From assembly GCF_003646465.1 (NCBI RefSeq), contig NZ_QZEX01000013.1:1-64000 (forward strand): a stretch of DNA of 64,000 bases. The letters run 5' to 3'. Below, piece by piece: positions 37,982-47,395 of this stretch. The DNA is from Chachezhania antarctica. Its GTDB lineage: Bacteria; Pseudomonadota; Alphaproteobacteria; Rhodobacterales; Rhodobacteraceae. Numbering within the stretch: the first letter of the stretch is position 1; every line of letters starts with the position of its first letter. Made by a program: the position numbers and the translations under genes. The notes beneath the pieces are model-generated. The model did not search any database and had not been told where the DNA came from. It saw only the letters and a list, made by a program, of their open reading frames with translations.

Positions 37982-38782
37982 ATGAGCCCACCGGACCCCT
38001 TGCACCCCCGTGCGCTGGTCACCGGCGCAGGCCTGCGCCTTGGCCGCGAGATGGCGCTGTACCTTGCAAGCCGCGGCTTCGACGTGGCGGTCCACTATCG
38101 TTCCTCTGCCGACGCCGCCGAAGAGGTCGCGGCCGAGATCCGGGCGATGGGCCGCCAGGCCGTGACGCTTCAGGCCGACCTCATGGTAGAGGACGAGGCA
38201 CAGGCCCTCCTGCCCGCTGCGGCCCGGGCCTTGGGCGGCCCGGTGACCTGCCTAGTCAACAACGCCTCGACCTTCGAGCATGACGACTTTGACACCGCCA
38301 CGCGGGAAAGCTGGGACAGGCACCTTGAAAGCAACCTGCGCGCTCCCTTTGTTCTGATGCAGGCGATGGCGTCGCAGGATCTGTCGCCCGACCGTGACGC
38401 GAACGGCGAAGCGCGGGCCACCGGCCTTGTCGTGAACATGATCGACCAGCGGGTGTTGAAGCCGACCCCGCATTTCATGAGCTATACGGTCTCGAAAATG
38501 GCGCTGTGGGCGCTGACGCGAACGGCGGCGCAGGCGCTGGCGCCACGGATCCGCGTGAACGCGATCGGGCCGGGGCCGACCTTGCAGGGCGCGCACCAGG
38601 ACGGCGACATCTTTGCCCGGCAACGCAAGGCCACCATCCTTGAACGCGGCGCCGATGGAGCCGACATCACGGCGGCGCTGGGTTACTTTCTGGAGGCGCC
38701 CGCGGTCACCGGGCAGTTGATTTGCCCCGATGGGGGGCAGCATCTGGCATGGGAAACGCCAGACATATTCGGAACGGAATGA
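37982..38782 (+). CDS. Pteridine-reductase-like SDR oxidoreductase
   Basis: This 266-aa short-chain dehydrogenase has TGAGLRLG at 14-21 (the TGxxxRxG form with Arg, typical of NADPH-using pteridine reductases), NNAS, and catalytic Tyr168/Lys172 in YTVSK. Resemblance to PTR1/FolM suggests dihydrobiopterin, dihydromonapterin or dihydrofolate reduction. No folate gene is adjacent. The start at 37982 follows the antiporter stop by 26 bp. Confidence 0.82.
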   Translation: MSPPDPLHPRALVTGAGLRLGREMALYLASRGFDVAVHYRSSADAAEEVAAEIRAMGRQAVTLQADLMVEDEAQALLPAAARALGGPVTCLVNNASTFEHDDFDTATRESWDRHLESNLRAPFVLMQAMASQDLSPDRDANGEARATGLVVNMIDQRVLKPTPHFMSYTVSKMALWALTRTAAQALAPRIRVNAIGPGPTLQGAHQDGDIFARQRKATILERGADGADITAALGYFLEAPAVTGQLICPDGGQHLAWETPDIFGTE

Positions 38783-39074
38783 GCGGATGTTATGAATAGA
38801 TGTCCACCGGGTTCATGATTGTTACTTTTCCGTTACGAAAAGCGCTTTAAATTCATCGCCTTGTGAAGGCCCTCGAAAATCTTTCCTTTAAAAACAACGG
38901 CCTGAAAAGTTGCCTAATTATTAACCAAATCGATGAAGGTATCGAAAACGCAGCAAAAAATCGGACAACCTGAAACTTATCTCCAGTGTTATCCACAGAT
39001 TCCGTGGATTTGTTTCGGGTTGATTTCGCCCGCTACCACTTGCAGCCAATGAGGGAATCAATCCGCTATACGTC
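38783..39074. promoter_or_regulatory. AT-rich gap with a DnaA box upstream of uvrC
   Basis: This 292-bp gap is much richer in A and T than the rest of the window, especially 38860-38980. It contains a perfect DnaA-box 9-mer TTATCCACA at 38989-38997. No gene is seen. It presumably holds the uvrC promoter. Confidence 0.5.
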
Positions 39075-40982
39075 ATGAGCGCAGAATCCGACCAAACCCA
39101 CCAGGCCGATCCCGGATCGGAACCCGCTGACGAGCGGCCGACGGGCTATGCCTGCATTCAGGGCTACCTGCGCACGCTCGACAATTCGCCGGGCGTGTAC
39201 CGGATGCTCGATGCCCAGGCGCGGGTGCTTTACGTCGGCAAGGCGCGGAACCTGAAGGCGCGGGTGTCGAACTATTCCCGGCCCCATGGTCATTCCGGGC
39301 GGATCGACCGGATGATCCGCGAAACCGCTTCGATGATGTTCCTGACGACGCGGACGGAAACAGAAGCGCTGCTGCTGGAACAGAACCTGATCAAGCAGCT
39401 GAAGCCCAAGTACAACGTGCTGCTGCGCGACGACAAAAGCTTCCCGAACATTCTTGTGCCCAACGATCATCCCTTCCCGATGATCAAGAAGCATCGCGGC
39501 GCGAAGAAGGAGAAGGGCACCTATTTCGGCCCCTTCGCCAGCGCCGGCGCCGTGAACCGGACGCTGAACCAGCTTCAGAAGGCGTTCCTGCTGCGCAACT
39601 GTACCGACAGTACCTTCGATGCGCGGACGCGACCCTGCCTGCTCTACCAGATCAAGCGGTGCTCCGGGCCGTGCGTCGGCCTGATCTCGGAAGCGGACTA
39701 TGCCCAGTCGGTCGCCGATGCCGAACGCTTCCTGTCGGGCAAGTCGACCCGCGTGCAGGAAGAACTGGCGGTCGAGATGCAGAAGGCCTCGGACGAGATG
39801 GAGTTCGAACGCGCCGCCGCGCTGCGCGACCGGATCCGGGCGCTGACCCATGTGCAGGGCACGCAGGGCATCAACCCGAAGGGCGTGAGCGAGGCCGATA
39901 TCGTCGCGCTTCACATGGAGGGCGGGCAGGCCTGCGTGCAGGTGTTCTTCATCCGGTCGGGCCAGAACTGGGGCAACCGCGATTTCTACCCGCGCGCGGG
40001 TACCGAAGTGTCGGCGGCCGAGGTGATGGAGGCCTTCCTGGGCCAGTTCTACGACAACAAGGAACCGCCGCGGCAACTGATCCTGTCCGATGGAATCGAG
40101 AACGTGGACCTGATGACCGACGCCCTGACAGAGAAGGCTGGTCGCAAGGTAGAAATCCTTGTCCCCCAGCGCGGCGAGAAAGCGGAGCTGGTGGCAGGCG
40201 CGCAGCGCAACGCGGCTGAATCGCTCGCCCGACGGATGGCGGAGAGCGCCACGCAGACCAAGCTGTTGAAGGGGCTGGCCGAGGCGTTCGGGCTGGAGGC
40301 GCCGCCAAACCGGATCGAGGTCTACGACAACTCGCACATCATGGGCACCAACGCCGTGGGCGGGATGATCGTGGCAGGGCCGGACGGCTTCATGAAGAAC
40401 GCCTACCGCAAGTTCAACATCAAGGGCGACGACCTGACCCCGGGCGACGATTTCGGCATGATGAAGGAGGTCCTGTCGCGCCGGATCACCCGGTTGCAGA
40501 AGGAAGACCCGGACCGCACCAAGGGCCATTGGCCCGACCTGCTGCTGATCGACGGCGGCGCGGGGCAGGTGAACGCCGTGGCCGAGATCCTGACCGAGAA
40601 CGGGGTCGAGGATCTGGCGGTGATCGGCGTCGCCAAGGGCGTCGACCGCGATCACGGCAAGGAAGAATTCCACCGCCCCGGAGCGATTCGCCCCTTCGCG
40701 CTGCGCCACAACGATCCGGTGCTCTACTTCGTGCAACGCCTGCGGGACGAGGCGCACCGCTTTGCCATCGGCACCCACCGTGCCAAGCGGGCAAAGGCCG
40801 TCGGCGCAACGCCCCTCGAGGAAGTGCCCGGCGTGGGTGCGTCCAGAAAGCGGGCGCTGCTGGCGCATTTCGGGTCGGCCAAGGCGGTCGGTCGCGCCGA
40901 TCTGGCGGATCTGAAGGCGGTCGACGGGATCTCGGCCTCGCTGGCGCAGAAGATCTACGATTTCTTCCACGAACGCGGGTAG
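39075..40982 (+). CDS. uvrC: Excinuclease ABC subunit C
   Basis: This 635-aa nuclease makes both incisions in nucleotide excision repair. It has an N-terminal GIY-YIG domain (PGVYRMLD...[14 protein letters not shown]), a UVR segment ([13 protein letters not shown]) that binds UvrB, the RNase H-like nuclease (YDNSHIMGT and [13 protein letters not shown]) and C-terminal helix-hairpin-helix motifs ([19 protein letters not shown]). It ends just before an R2 repeat. Confidence 0.97.
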   Translation: MSAESDQTHQADPGSEPADERPTGYACIQGYLRTLDNSPGVYRMLDAQARVLYVGKARNLKARVSNYSRPHGHSGRIDRMIRETASMMFLTTRTETEALLLEQNLIKQLKPKYNVLLRDDKSFPNILVPNDHPFPMIKKHRGAKKEKGTYFGPFASAGAVNRTLNQLQKAFLLRNCTDSTFDARTRPCLLYQIKRCSGPCVGLISEADYAQSVADAERFLSGKSTRVQEELAVEMQKASDEMEFERAAALRDRIRALTHVQGTQGINPKGVSEADIVALHMEGGQACVQVFFIRSGQNWGNRDFYPRAGTEVSAAEVMEAFLGQFYDNKEPPRQLILSDGIENVDLMTDALTEKAGRKVEILVPQRGEKAELVAGAQRNAAESLARRMAESATQTKLLKGLAEAFGLEAPPNRIEVYDNSHIMGTNAVGGMIVAGPDGFMKNAYRKFNIKGDDLTPGDDFGMMKEVLSRRITRLQKEDPDRTKGHWPDLLLIDGGAGQVNAVAEILTENGVEDLAVIGVAKGVDRDHGKEEFHRPGAIRPFALRHNDPVLYFVQRLRDEAHRFAIGTHRAKRAKAVGATPLEEVPGVGASRKRALLAHFGSAKAVGRADLADLKAVDGISASLAQKIYDFFHERG

Positions 40983-40989
40983 CGGGCCG

Positions 40990-41100
40990 GGGTGGGGGCT
41001 CTGCCCCCGTCCGCTGGCGCGGACTCCCCCGAGGTATTTTGGCACCAAAGAAGTCCGGGCGCGTGTCTTCTTTGGTCTTAAAATACCTCCGCCGGAGGCA
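40990..41100. repeat. R2 intergenic element
   Basis: It holds GGGGGCTCTGCCCCC, then CTCCCCCGAGGTATTTTGG, and the inverted partner TCTTCTTTGGTCTTAAAATACCTCC. It sits between the convergent uvrC and putA genes and may act as a bidirectional terminator. Confidence 0.75.
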
Positions 41101-41131
41101 CCCGACTGCAAGGCCGGGTGCTGCCGTTCTG

Positions 41132-44100
41132 TTATTCCATTCCGCCCAGCAGCGCGGTGTTGCCGCCGGCGGCGGTGGTGTCGACGCAGACATGGCGTTC
41201 GGCCAGAACACGGTCGGGACTGGGGATGCCGGGGATCAGCGGCAGGATCGGGCCGTCGCGGGTGGCCAGCGCCTGATCGTAGGCGCGGGCCGAGGCCTCG
41301 TCACCCCACCAGATCACGCCGGAGATGTCCGGAACCTTCGCCACGGCGTCGGGCGTCATGGTGCCGTCCACGCGGATGGACTGGCCGCCCGCCTTTGTGA
41401 CCGCGCGAACCTGTTCTTCGACCGCCTCCGCCCCGGGGCCAAGGCACAGGAGCGGCGCGCGGGGGATGGCGGTCAGGCGGTTCGATTCGCCGGTGGGGCC
41501 CGGCATGATCTGCGCCTCCTGGATGCCGGTCGCGCCGACGGGGGCCGGGAGCTTGCCCGCGGCAGTGGTGAATTGGCCGGACGCCTCCTGCCGGTCGGGC
41601 GCAAGAAAGCGGCCCATGTAGAGCGGCCCACCTGCCTTGGGGCCAGTACCGGACAGGCCCTCGCCGCCGAAGGGTTGGGAGCCCACGATCGCGCCGATCT
41701 GGTTGCGGTTGACGTAGATATTGCCGGCGTGGATCGCCTCGGTGATCTCCTGCACGCGGTCGTCGATGCGGGTCTGCAGACCGAAGGTCAGCCCGTAGCC
41801 CGTGGCGTTGATGTCGGCGATCACGCGGGGCAGGTCCGAGGACTTGAACCGAACGACGTGCAGCACGGGGCCGAAGATCTCACGCTCCATCGCCGCGATG
41901 CCGGGGATGCCGATCATCGTGGGCGGGATGAAGGTGCCGATCCGGGGGGCGGTGACCTGTTTCAGCAGGCGGCCTTCGATCCGGGCGGTTTCGATGTGGG
42001 CGGCGATACCGTCCCACGCGGCCTGATCAATGACGGGGCCGGAATCGGTGGACAGGGGCCAGGGGTTCGCGAGCTCCAGTTCGTCCATCGCGCCGGTGAG
42101 CATTTCCAGCACCGTGTCGGCAATGTCGTCCTGCAGATACAGGCACCGCAGGGCCGAACACCGCTGGCCCGCCGACTGGAAGGCGCTTTCGACGATGGCC
42201 TGCACGGCCTGTTCCGGCAGGGCGGTGCTGTCGACGATCATGGCGTTCAGACCGCCGGTTTCCGCGATCAGCGGCGCGCCGGGTTCCATGTGATCGGCCA
42301 TGGCGCTGCGGATGCGCTTCGCCGTGGCGGTGGAGCCGGTGAAGGCCACGCCCGACACGCGCGGATCGGAGGTCAGCAACGCGCCGACCTCTCCGCCGCC
42401 GGGCAGGAGTTGCAGGGCACTGGCGGGCACGCCGGCCTCGTGCATCAGCGACACGGCCAGATCGGCGATCAGCGGCGTCTGTTCGGCGGGTTTGGCCAGC
42501 ACGGCGTTGCCGGTGGCCAGCGCCGCCGCGATCTGGCCGGTGAAGATCGCCATCGGGAAGTTCCAGGGCGAGATGCAGGTGAAGATGCCTGCCGGATCGC
42601 CTTCGGGGATGTTCTCGGCGTAGTAGCGCAGGAAATCGACGGCTTCGCGCAGTTCGGCCACGGCGTCGGGGATGGTCTTGCCGGCCTCGCGGGCGAGGAT
42701 CGCGAAGGCTTCGCCGAAGCGTTCCTCGTAGAGGTCGGCGACCTTGTTCAGGATCGCCGTGCGTTCCGCGGCCGGGGCGTTCCATGGCTGCGCGGCGGAC
42801 AGCGCCGTTTCCACGTCGGTCTTGCTGGCGTGGGCCACGGTCCCCGGGCTGTCGGACGGATCGGCCGGGTTGGTGACCGGGACGGCCGCTTCGGGCGCCG
42901 ACGGTCCGGCAAGGCGGGGTTCGGCGGCCCATTGATGCGCGCGGTACGGCTCCCGCGCCGCGTCGATCTTGGCCAGCGTCGGTCGGTGCGTCAGGTCGAA
43001 CCCGCGGGCGTTCGGGCGTTCCGGCATGAACAGCTCAGGACCCGTGGGAATGTCCTGTCCCGGTTCCCCGATCGTGACGAAGGGATCGGCGGCGACGGTT
43101 TCGGGTGGCACCGTCTCGTCGACGATCTGGTTCACGAAGGACGAGTTGGCACCGTTTTCCAGCAGCCGCCGCACAAGGTAGGCCAGCAGGTCGCGATGGG
43201 CGCCCACGGGGGCGTAGATCCGGCAGCGGGTGGAATTCTTCTTCTTGACGATGTCGTGAAGCGCCTCGCCCATCCCGTGCAGGCGCTGGAATTCGTACTT
43301 CCCTTCGGCGTCCATCTCGTCCGCCATGTGCAGGACGGCGGACACCGTGTGCGCGTTGTGCGTGGCGAACTGCGGGTAGATCCTGTCGGTCATGCCCAGC
43401 AGCTTGCGGGCATTGGCGATATAGGAGACGTCGGTCGCCGCCTTCTGCGTGAAAAGCGGGAAGCCTGCCACGCCCTTGACCTGTGCAAGCTTGATCTCGG
43501 TATCCCAGTAGGCGCCCTTGACGAGGCGGACCATCAGCTTGCGGTCATGTCTCTCTGCCATTTCATGAAGTGTGTCCAGCACCGCGCCGGCCCGTAGACC
43601 GTAGGCCTGGACCACGACGCCGAACCCGTCCCACCCGGCCAGCGAGGGTTCGGACAGCGCAGCCTCGATCACTTGCAGCGAAAGCGACAGGCGATCGGCC
43701 TCTTCCGCGTCGACGTTCAGGCCCATGCCGGCGGATTTCGCCAGCAGCGCCAGCGAGCGGAGGCGGGGGACAAGCTCTGCCATGACGCGGGCTTCCTTGG
43801 CGACCTCGTACCGGGGATGCAGGGCCGACAGCTTGACTGAGATACCGGGGTTGTCGCGGATGTCGTCGTGCTTGCACGCGTTGGCGATGGCGGCGATGGC
43901 CTGGGCATAGGACAGGTGATAGCGCTTGGCGTCGGTTTCGGTGCGCGCGGCCTCGCCCAGCATGTCGTAGGAATAGGTGTAGCCCTTGGCCTCCATCCCC
44001 GCGGCGCGGGTCATGGCGCTGCCGATGGTCTCGCCCAGCACGAACTGGCGGCCCATCTCGCGCATGGCGCGGCCCACGGCCGTGCGGATCACCGGTTCGC

Positions 44101-44533
44101 CCAGCCGTTTCACCGCGCTGCGGAGCGACTTGGCAGGGCTTGTGCTTTCATCGTCGAGCACCTTCCCGGTGAGCATCAGTGCCCATGTCGAGGCGTTGAC
44201 GAGTACCGATGTCGAATGGCCAAGGTGCTTGCCCCAGTCGGACGGCGCGATCTTGTCTTCGATCAAGGCGTCGATAGTGTCGGCATCGGGGACGCGCAGG
44301 AGTGCTTCGGCGAGGCACATCAGCGCCACGCCTTCCTCGGTCGACAGGCCGTATTCTGCGAGGAATGTTTCCATCAGGCCGGGGGCGGAGTGGCTGCGGA
44401 TCGACCGGACCAGATCCGCACCGGCGCCGGTGATCTTCGTACGGTCACCGGGTGTCAGGCTGGCGGTTTGGACCAGGCTGTCGAGCACGGCATCAGGGTC
44501 GGCGTAGGTCAGATCGTCCAGGGAAGCGTGCAT
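41132..44533 (-). CDS. putA: Bifunctional proline/pyrroline-5-carboxylate dehydrogenase PutA
   Basis: This 1133-aa enzyme oxidises proline to glutamate. The N-terminal part is the FAD-binding proline dehydrogenase barrel. The C-terminal part is the P5C dehydrogenase with the ALDH Glu in ETGGLNAM and catalytic Cys in GQRCSALRCL. A short extra C-terminal domain follows. There is no ribbon-helix-helix DNA-binding domain at the N-terminus, so unlike E. coli PutA it should not repress its own gene. No Lrp-type PutR is adjacent. Confidence 0.96.
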   Translation of the reverse strand: MHASLDDLTYADPDAVLDSLVQTASLTPGDRTKITGAGADLVRSIRSHSAPGLMETFLAEYGLSTEEGVALMCLAEALLRVPDADTIDALIEDKIAPSDWGKHLGHSTSVLVNASTWALMLTGKVLDDESTSPAKSLRSAVKRLGEPVIRTAVGRAMREMGRQFVLGETIGSAMTRAAGMEAKGYTYSYDMLGEAARTETDAKRYHLSYAQAIAAIANACKHDDIRDNPGISVKLSALHPRYEVAKEARVMAELVPRLRSLALLAKSAGMGLNVDAEEADRLSLSLQVIEAALSEPSLAGWDGFGVVVQAYGLRAGAVLDTLHEMAERHDRKLMVRLVKGAYWDTEIKLAQVKGVAGFPLFTQKAATDVSYIANARKLLGMTDRIYPQFATHNAHTVSAVLHMADEMDAEGKYEFQRLHGMGEALHDIVKKKNSTRCRIYAPVGAHRDLLAYLVRRLLENGANSSFVNQIVDETVPPETVAADPFVTIGEPGQDIPTGPELFMPERPNARGFDLTHRPTLAKIDAAREPYRAHQWAAEPRLAGPSAPEAAVPVTNPADPSDSPGTVAHASKTDVETALSAAQPWNAPAAERTAILNKVADLYEERFGEAFAILAREAGKTIPDAVAELREAVDFLRYYAENIPEGDPAGIFTCISPWNFPMAIFTGQIAAALATGNAVLAKPAEQTPLIADLAVSLMHEAGVPASALQLLPGGGEVGALLTSDPRVSGVAFTGSTATAKRIRSAMADHMEPGAPLIAETGGLNAMIVDSTALPEQAVQAIVESAFQSAGQRCSALRCLYLQDDIADTVLEMLTGAMDELELANPWPLSTDSGPVIDQAAWDGIAAHIETARIEGRLLKQVTAPRIGTFIPPTMIGIPGIAAMEREIFGPVLHVVRFKSSDLPRVIADINATGYGLTFGLQTRIDDRVQEITEAIHAGNIYVNRNQIGAIVGSQPFGGEGLSGTGPKAGGPLYMGRFLAPDRQEASGQFTTAAGKLPAPVGATGIQEAQIMPGPTGESNRLTAIPRAPLLCLGPGAEAVEEQVRAVTKAGGQSIRVDGTMTPDAVAKVPDISGVIWWGDEASARAYDQALATRDGPILPLIPGIPSPDRVLAERHVCVDTTAAGGNTALLGGME

Positions 44534-44744
44534 CGATCACTCGCAGTTGTTTACTGAATGGAAAGCCCCACCGGTGGCGGCTGGGGCGACTTGAACAATT
44601 TCTGCCGGCCACGGCAAGCCGTTCGGCCGGAAGTGGACAAGTTTGAGGCGTCCGGGCCCGCTGCAGGGGTGTTTCCGGGCAGGGCAGCTTCGGAACATGG
44701 AGAAAATCACTTGACCGGGACGCGGACTGCATCACTTTTTCATC

Positions 44745-45353
44745 ATGCCCGTGATCACCATATTGGCGGCCCTGACCTTCGGGTTCGCGCCGGTGCCCGG
44801 TCTGGATCGGCCGGATGCGGCTCCCCCGGGCCTTCGAAAAGCTGAAAGTACCTGCCCGCCCGCGCCGGATCACACGGCCGAACTGGAGGACCTGATCGCC
44901 GAGGTTCAGGCGGCGCCGAACGAGGGCGCGGCGCGTGCGATTTCGAACCGGATGTGGGCGCTTTGGGCCGATGCGCCGGACGAGCCGGCGCAGGCCATTC
45001 TCGACCGGGGCATGACGCAGCGACGGTCCTTCGATCTTCTGGGGGCCCAGCGTGCGTTTGACCGGCTGATCGACTACTGCCCGGACTATGCCGAAGGTTA
45101 CAACCAGCGCGCCTTCGTGGCCTTCCTGCGGCAGGACTATGCCGCGGCCCTGCCCGACCTGGACCGGGCGCTGGAGATTTCCCCGCGCCATGTCGCGGCG
45201 ATGAGCGGGCGGGCGCTTTCCCTGATCGGTCTGGGCCGGCTGGCCGAGGCACGTGTGGCCCTGTCGCAGGCGCTGGAGCTGAATCCGTGGCTGCCCGAGC
45301 GGCGCCTGATCGCGCCCGGCGGGGCGCTGGCGGATGTGGGCCGGGATCTCTGA
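44745..45353 (+). CDS. Secreted TPR protein
   Basis: This 202-aa protein has a hydrophobic N-terminus that could act as a signal peptide and three or so tetratricopeptide repeats (about 90-180, YNQRAFVAFLRQDYAAALPD and HVAAMSGRALSLIGLGRLAEA). It is probably a periplasmic protein-interaction factor. The start is weakly supported because no clear ribosome binding site precedes it. It is divergent from putA. Confidence 0.75.
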   Translation: MPVITILAALTFGFAPVPGLDRPDAAPPGLRKAESTCPPAPDHTAELEDLIAEVQAAPNEGAARAISNRMWALWADAPDEPAQAILDRGMTQRRSFDLLGAQRAFDRLIDYCPDYAEGYNQRAFVAFLRQDYAAALPDLDRALEISPRHVAAMSGRALSLIGLGRLAEARVALSQALELNPWLPERRLIAPGGALADVGRDL

Positions 45354-45363
45354 ACGACGCGCC

Positions 45364-45451
45364 GCGCCTTGCGCCCGGCAAGCGGCCCGCCCGCCCACCC
45401 CCGTCGGATCCCTTGCGGGATCCTCCTTCCCGCTTGCCGGGCGCAAGGCGC
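45364..45451. repeat. R3 nested-hairpin element, best copy
   Basis: Outer 22-base arms (45364-45385 and 45430-45451) pair perfectly. Between them lie the core GCCCGCCCGCCCACCCCC and an inner 7-bp hairpin GGATCCC/GGGATCC with a 4-base loop (45406-45423). It lies between the TPR gene and the tRNA. Confidence 0.85.
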
Positions 45452-45572
45452 ATGTTTCGGGGCGGATGTCGCGACGCTGCGGCCACGGATCTGGCGTTGT
45501 CCTGCCGTGGTGTCACAGAGCGCTTGCGCCCGCATGCCCGGATCGGCAGAAAGCGTGAACATCCGGGCGCGC

Positions 45573-45658
45573 GCGGGCGTGATGGAATGGTAGACATATC
45601 GGACTTAAAATCCGAAGGGCTTTGTCCCGTGTGGGTTCGAGTCCCACCGCCCGCACCA
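45573..45658 (+). tRNA. tRNA-Leu (anticodon UAA)
   Basis: The 86-nt gene has acceptor arms GCGGGCG and CGCCCGC, anticodon TAA in the loop of GGACTTAAAATCC, a long variable arm with GGG/CCC pairing as expected for a class II tRNA, a T-loop GGTTCGAGTCC and an encoded CCA end. It reads UUA codons, rare in this GC-rich genome. The mature 3' discriminator is A45655. Confidence 0.97.
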
Positions 45659-45815
45659 CCCGCCCGGATTGCCGGTCCGGTTGCTGCGCGCGCGCCCCAC
45701 GTTCGGGACGACCCTTGACGGAGGCCGGGACGCGCAGGTGCGTTGACATCCGGCCCGCGATGGCAACACTGCGCCCCGCCGCGGTGGCCTGCCGCGTAGA
45801 CCGGAGGAAATTCAC

Positions 45816-46652
45816 ATGTCGTCCCCCTGCATCATCTGCGTCGCGATCACCGGCTCTCTGCCGACCAAGGAAAACAACCCGGCGGTGCCGATTTCCATCG
45901 AGGAACAGGTGGAAAGCACGCAGGAGGCTTTCGAGGCGGGCGCCACGATCTGCCACGCCCATGTCCGCAACCCCGATCAGACGCCGACCTCGGACCCCGA
46001 GAAATTCGCGCGCCTGAAGGAGGGGCTGGAGACGCACTGCCCGGGCATGGTGATCCAGTTCTCGACCGGCGGCCGGTCGGGCGCGGGGCGCGAGCGGGGC
46101 GGGATGCTGCCGCTGAAGCCCGACATGGCAAGCCTGTCGGTAGGCTCGAACAACTTTCCCACGCGCGTCTACGAGAACAGCCCGGACCTGGTAGCTTGGC
46201 TGGCGGACGAGATGAAAACCCATGGCGTGAAACCCGAGATCGAGGCGTTCGACCTGAGCCACATCTTCAAGGCGGCGGAAATGCACGCGGCAGGCGCGAT
46301 CCCGGAGACGCCCTACGTGCAGTTCGTGATGGGCGTGAAGAACGCGATGCCGGTCGACCGGGAGGTGTTCGATTTCTATGTCCACACCGTGAACCGCTTC
46401 TTCCCCGGTGCGCCGTGGTGTGCGGCGGGGATCGGTCCGAACCAGATCGTCCTGAACGACTGGGCGATCTCGTCGGGCGGTCACGCGCGGACGGGGATGG
46501 AGGACAACGTCCGCCTCGATCGCGACCGGCTGGCGCCGTCGAACGCGGCGCTGGTGACCCGGGCGGCAGAGCTTTGCGAGAAGTACGAGCGTCCGGTGGC
46601 GACATTTGCCCAGACGCGCGAGATTCTGGGCCTGCGTCCCCACGCGGCGTAG
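45816..46652 (+). CDS. BKACE family protein (DUF849)
   Basis: This 278-aa TIM-barrel enzyme belongs to the beta-keto acid cleavage family, which condenses a beta-keto acid with acetyl-CoA. The zinc-binding HAH motif is at His47-His49 (CHAHVRNP), with the GGRSGAGRERGG and FDLSH segments. 3-keto-5-aminohexanoate is the founding substrate, but family members differ and no lysine-fermentation genes are near. GGAGG precedes the start. Confidence 0.87.
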   Translation: MSSPCIICVAITGSLPTKENNPAVPISIEEQVESTQEAFEAGATICHAHVRNPDQTPTSDPEKFARLKEGLETHCPGMVIQFSTGGRSGAGRERGGMLPLKPDMASLSVGSNNFPTRVYENSPDLVAWLADEMKTHGVKPEIEAFDLSHIFKAAEMHAAGAIPETPYVQFVMGVKNAMPVDREVFDFYVHTVNRFFPGAPWCAAGIGPNQIVLNDWAISSGGHARTGMEDNVRLDRDRLAPSNAALVTRAAELCEKYERPVATFAQTREILGLRPHAA

Positions 46653-46690
46653 GCCGCCAAACCCCGAGTGATCCGATAACGGGCTGGCCC

Positions 46691-46783
46691 CGGCGCATCG
46701 CGCCGGATCGCGCCCGATGCGGCCCGGCGGGAGCGCATCGCGCGACTGCCGGGGTGGGCGGGCGGGGCCGTTGAGGGCGCGAT
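46691..46783. repeat. R3 nested-hairpin element (minus orientation)
   Basis: It starts with a separate hairpin CGGCGC/GCGCCG (46691-46705). Outer arms ATCGCGCCC (46707-46715) and GGGCGCGAT (46775-46783) pair perfectly, as in the copy at 25932. The core GCCCGCCCACCCC reads on the minus strand. Confidence 0.7.
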
Positions 46784-46815
46784 TTCTGCGCTCAGCCCCG
46801 TTTGCACCGGTGACT

Positions 46816-47250
46816 TCAGAGAACGCCGATCTCGGCCAGCGCGCGGTTCAGGTCCGCGGGCAGGACATCGTCGTTCTTGCGGTTGGCTGCACCCGCCGAC
46901 AGGTCCGGCGGCGCGTCGGTTTCGGCCAGGTAGCGCCAGCCCTGGAACGGCCGGCGCGGCGCGCCTGCGGTGCGGTGGATTTCGGGGTCCAGCACAAGGG
47001 CGCAGCGGCGGGTTCCGTCCTCGGCCGTGACCTCGTCGAGCCGCAGGACCTTCTGGCGGCACTGGATCATGCCGCGGATCACCCAGTACAGGGATCCGCC
47101 ATCCACCAGCTCGGCCTCGCGCTTGGGCCACATCCGGGTGACGTGGCGCGGCAGGCCGTCCGGCAGTTCCGCACGGCGGCGGATCTGCCAGGTTTCCAGA
47201 TCCTGGATATCGTCAGCCCCGACACAGAGCTTCACCAGATGGACACTCAT
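46816..47250 (-). CDS. DUF1489 family protein
   Basis: This 144-aa protein matches DUF1489, a cytoplasmic family largely restricted to alphaproteobacteria. The N-terminal VHLVKLCVGADDIQDLE and central YWVIRGMIQCRQKVLRLD are typical. The function is unknown. It is divergent from the RNR gene with 145 bp between starts. Confidence 0.85.
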   Translation of the reverse strand: MSVHLVKLCVGADDIQDLETWQIRRRAELPDGLPRHVTRMWPKREAELVDGGSLYWVIRGMIQCRQKVLRLDEVTAEDGTRRCALVLDPEIHRTAGAPRRPFQGWRYLAETDAPPDLSAGAANRKNDDVLPADLNRALAEIGVL

Positions 47251-47395
47251 GTTCCCATCGCCCCCAAAACGTCATCCCATCATCATATTGTAGGCTGCCG
47301 CCACGATTCTTCAACCGATAGCGTCTGCGGCGTTGAGGTGCGGGGCCTCTTCCTGTAGTCTGAATATCCTCCACACCAACCCGGGATTCGCACAG

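Noticed and set aside
38783-39074. Complete replication origin upstream of uvrC
   Set aside because: Only one strict DnaA box is present and no typical origin-linked genes are adjacent; kept only as a possible DnaA site.
40529-43597. About 1,000-codon plus-strand open frame over the end of uvrC and putA
   Set aside because: It is out of frame with uvrC and antisense to putA, and it crosses an R2 repeat.
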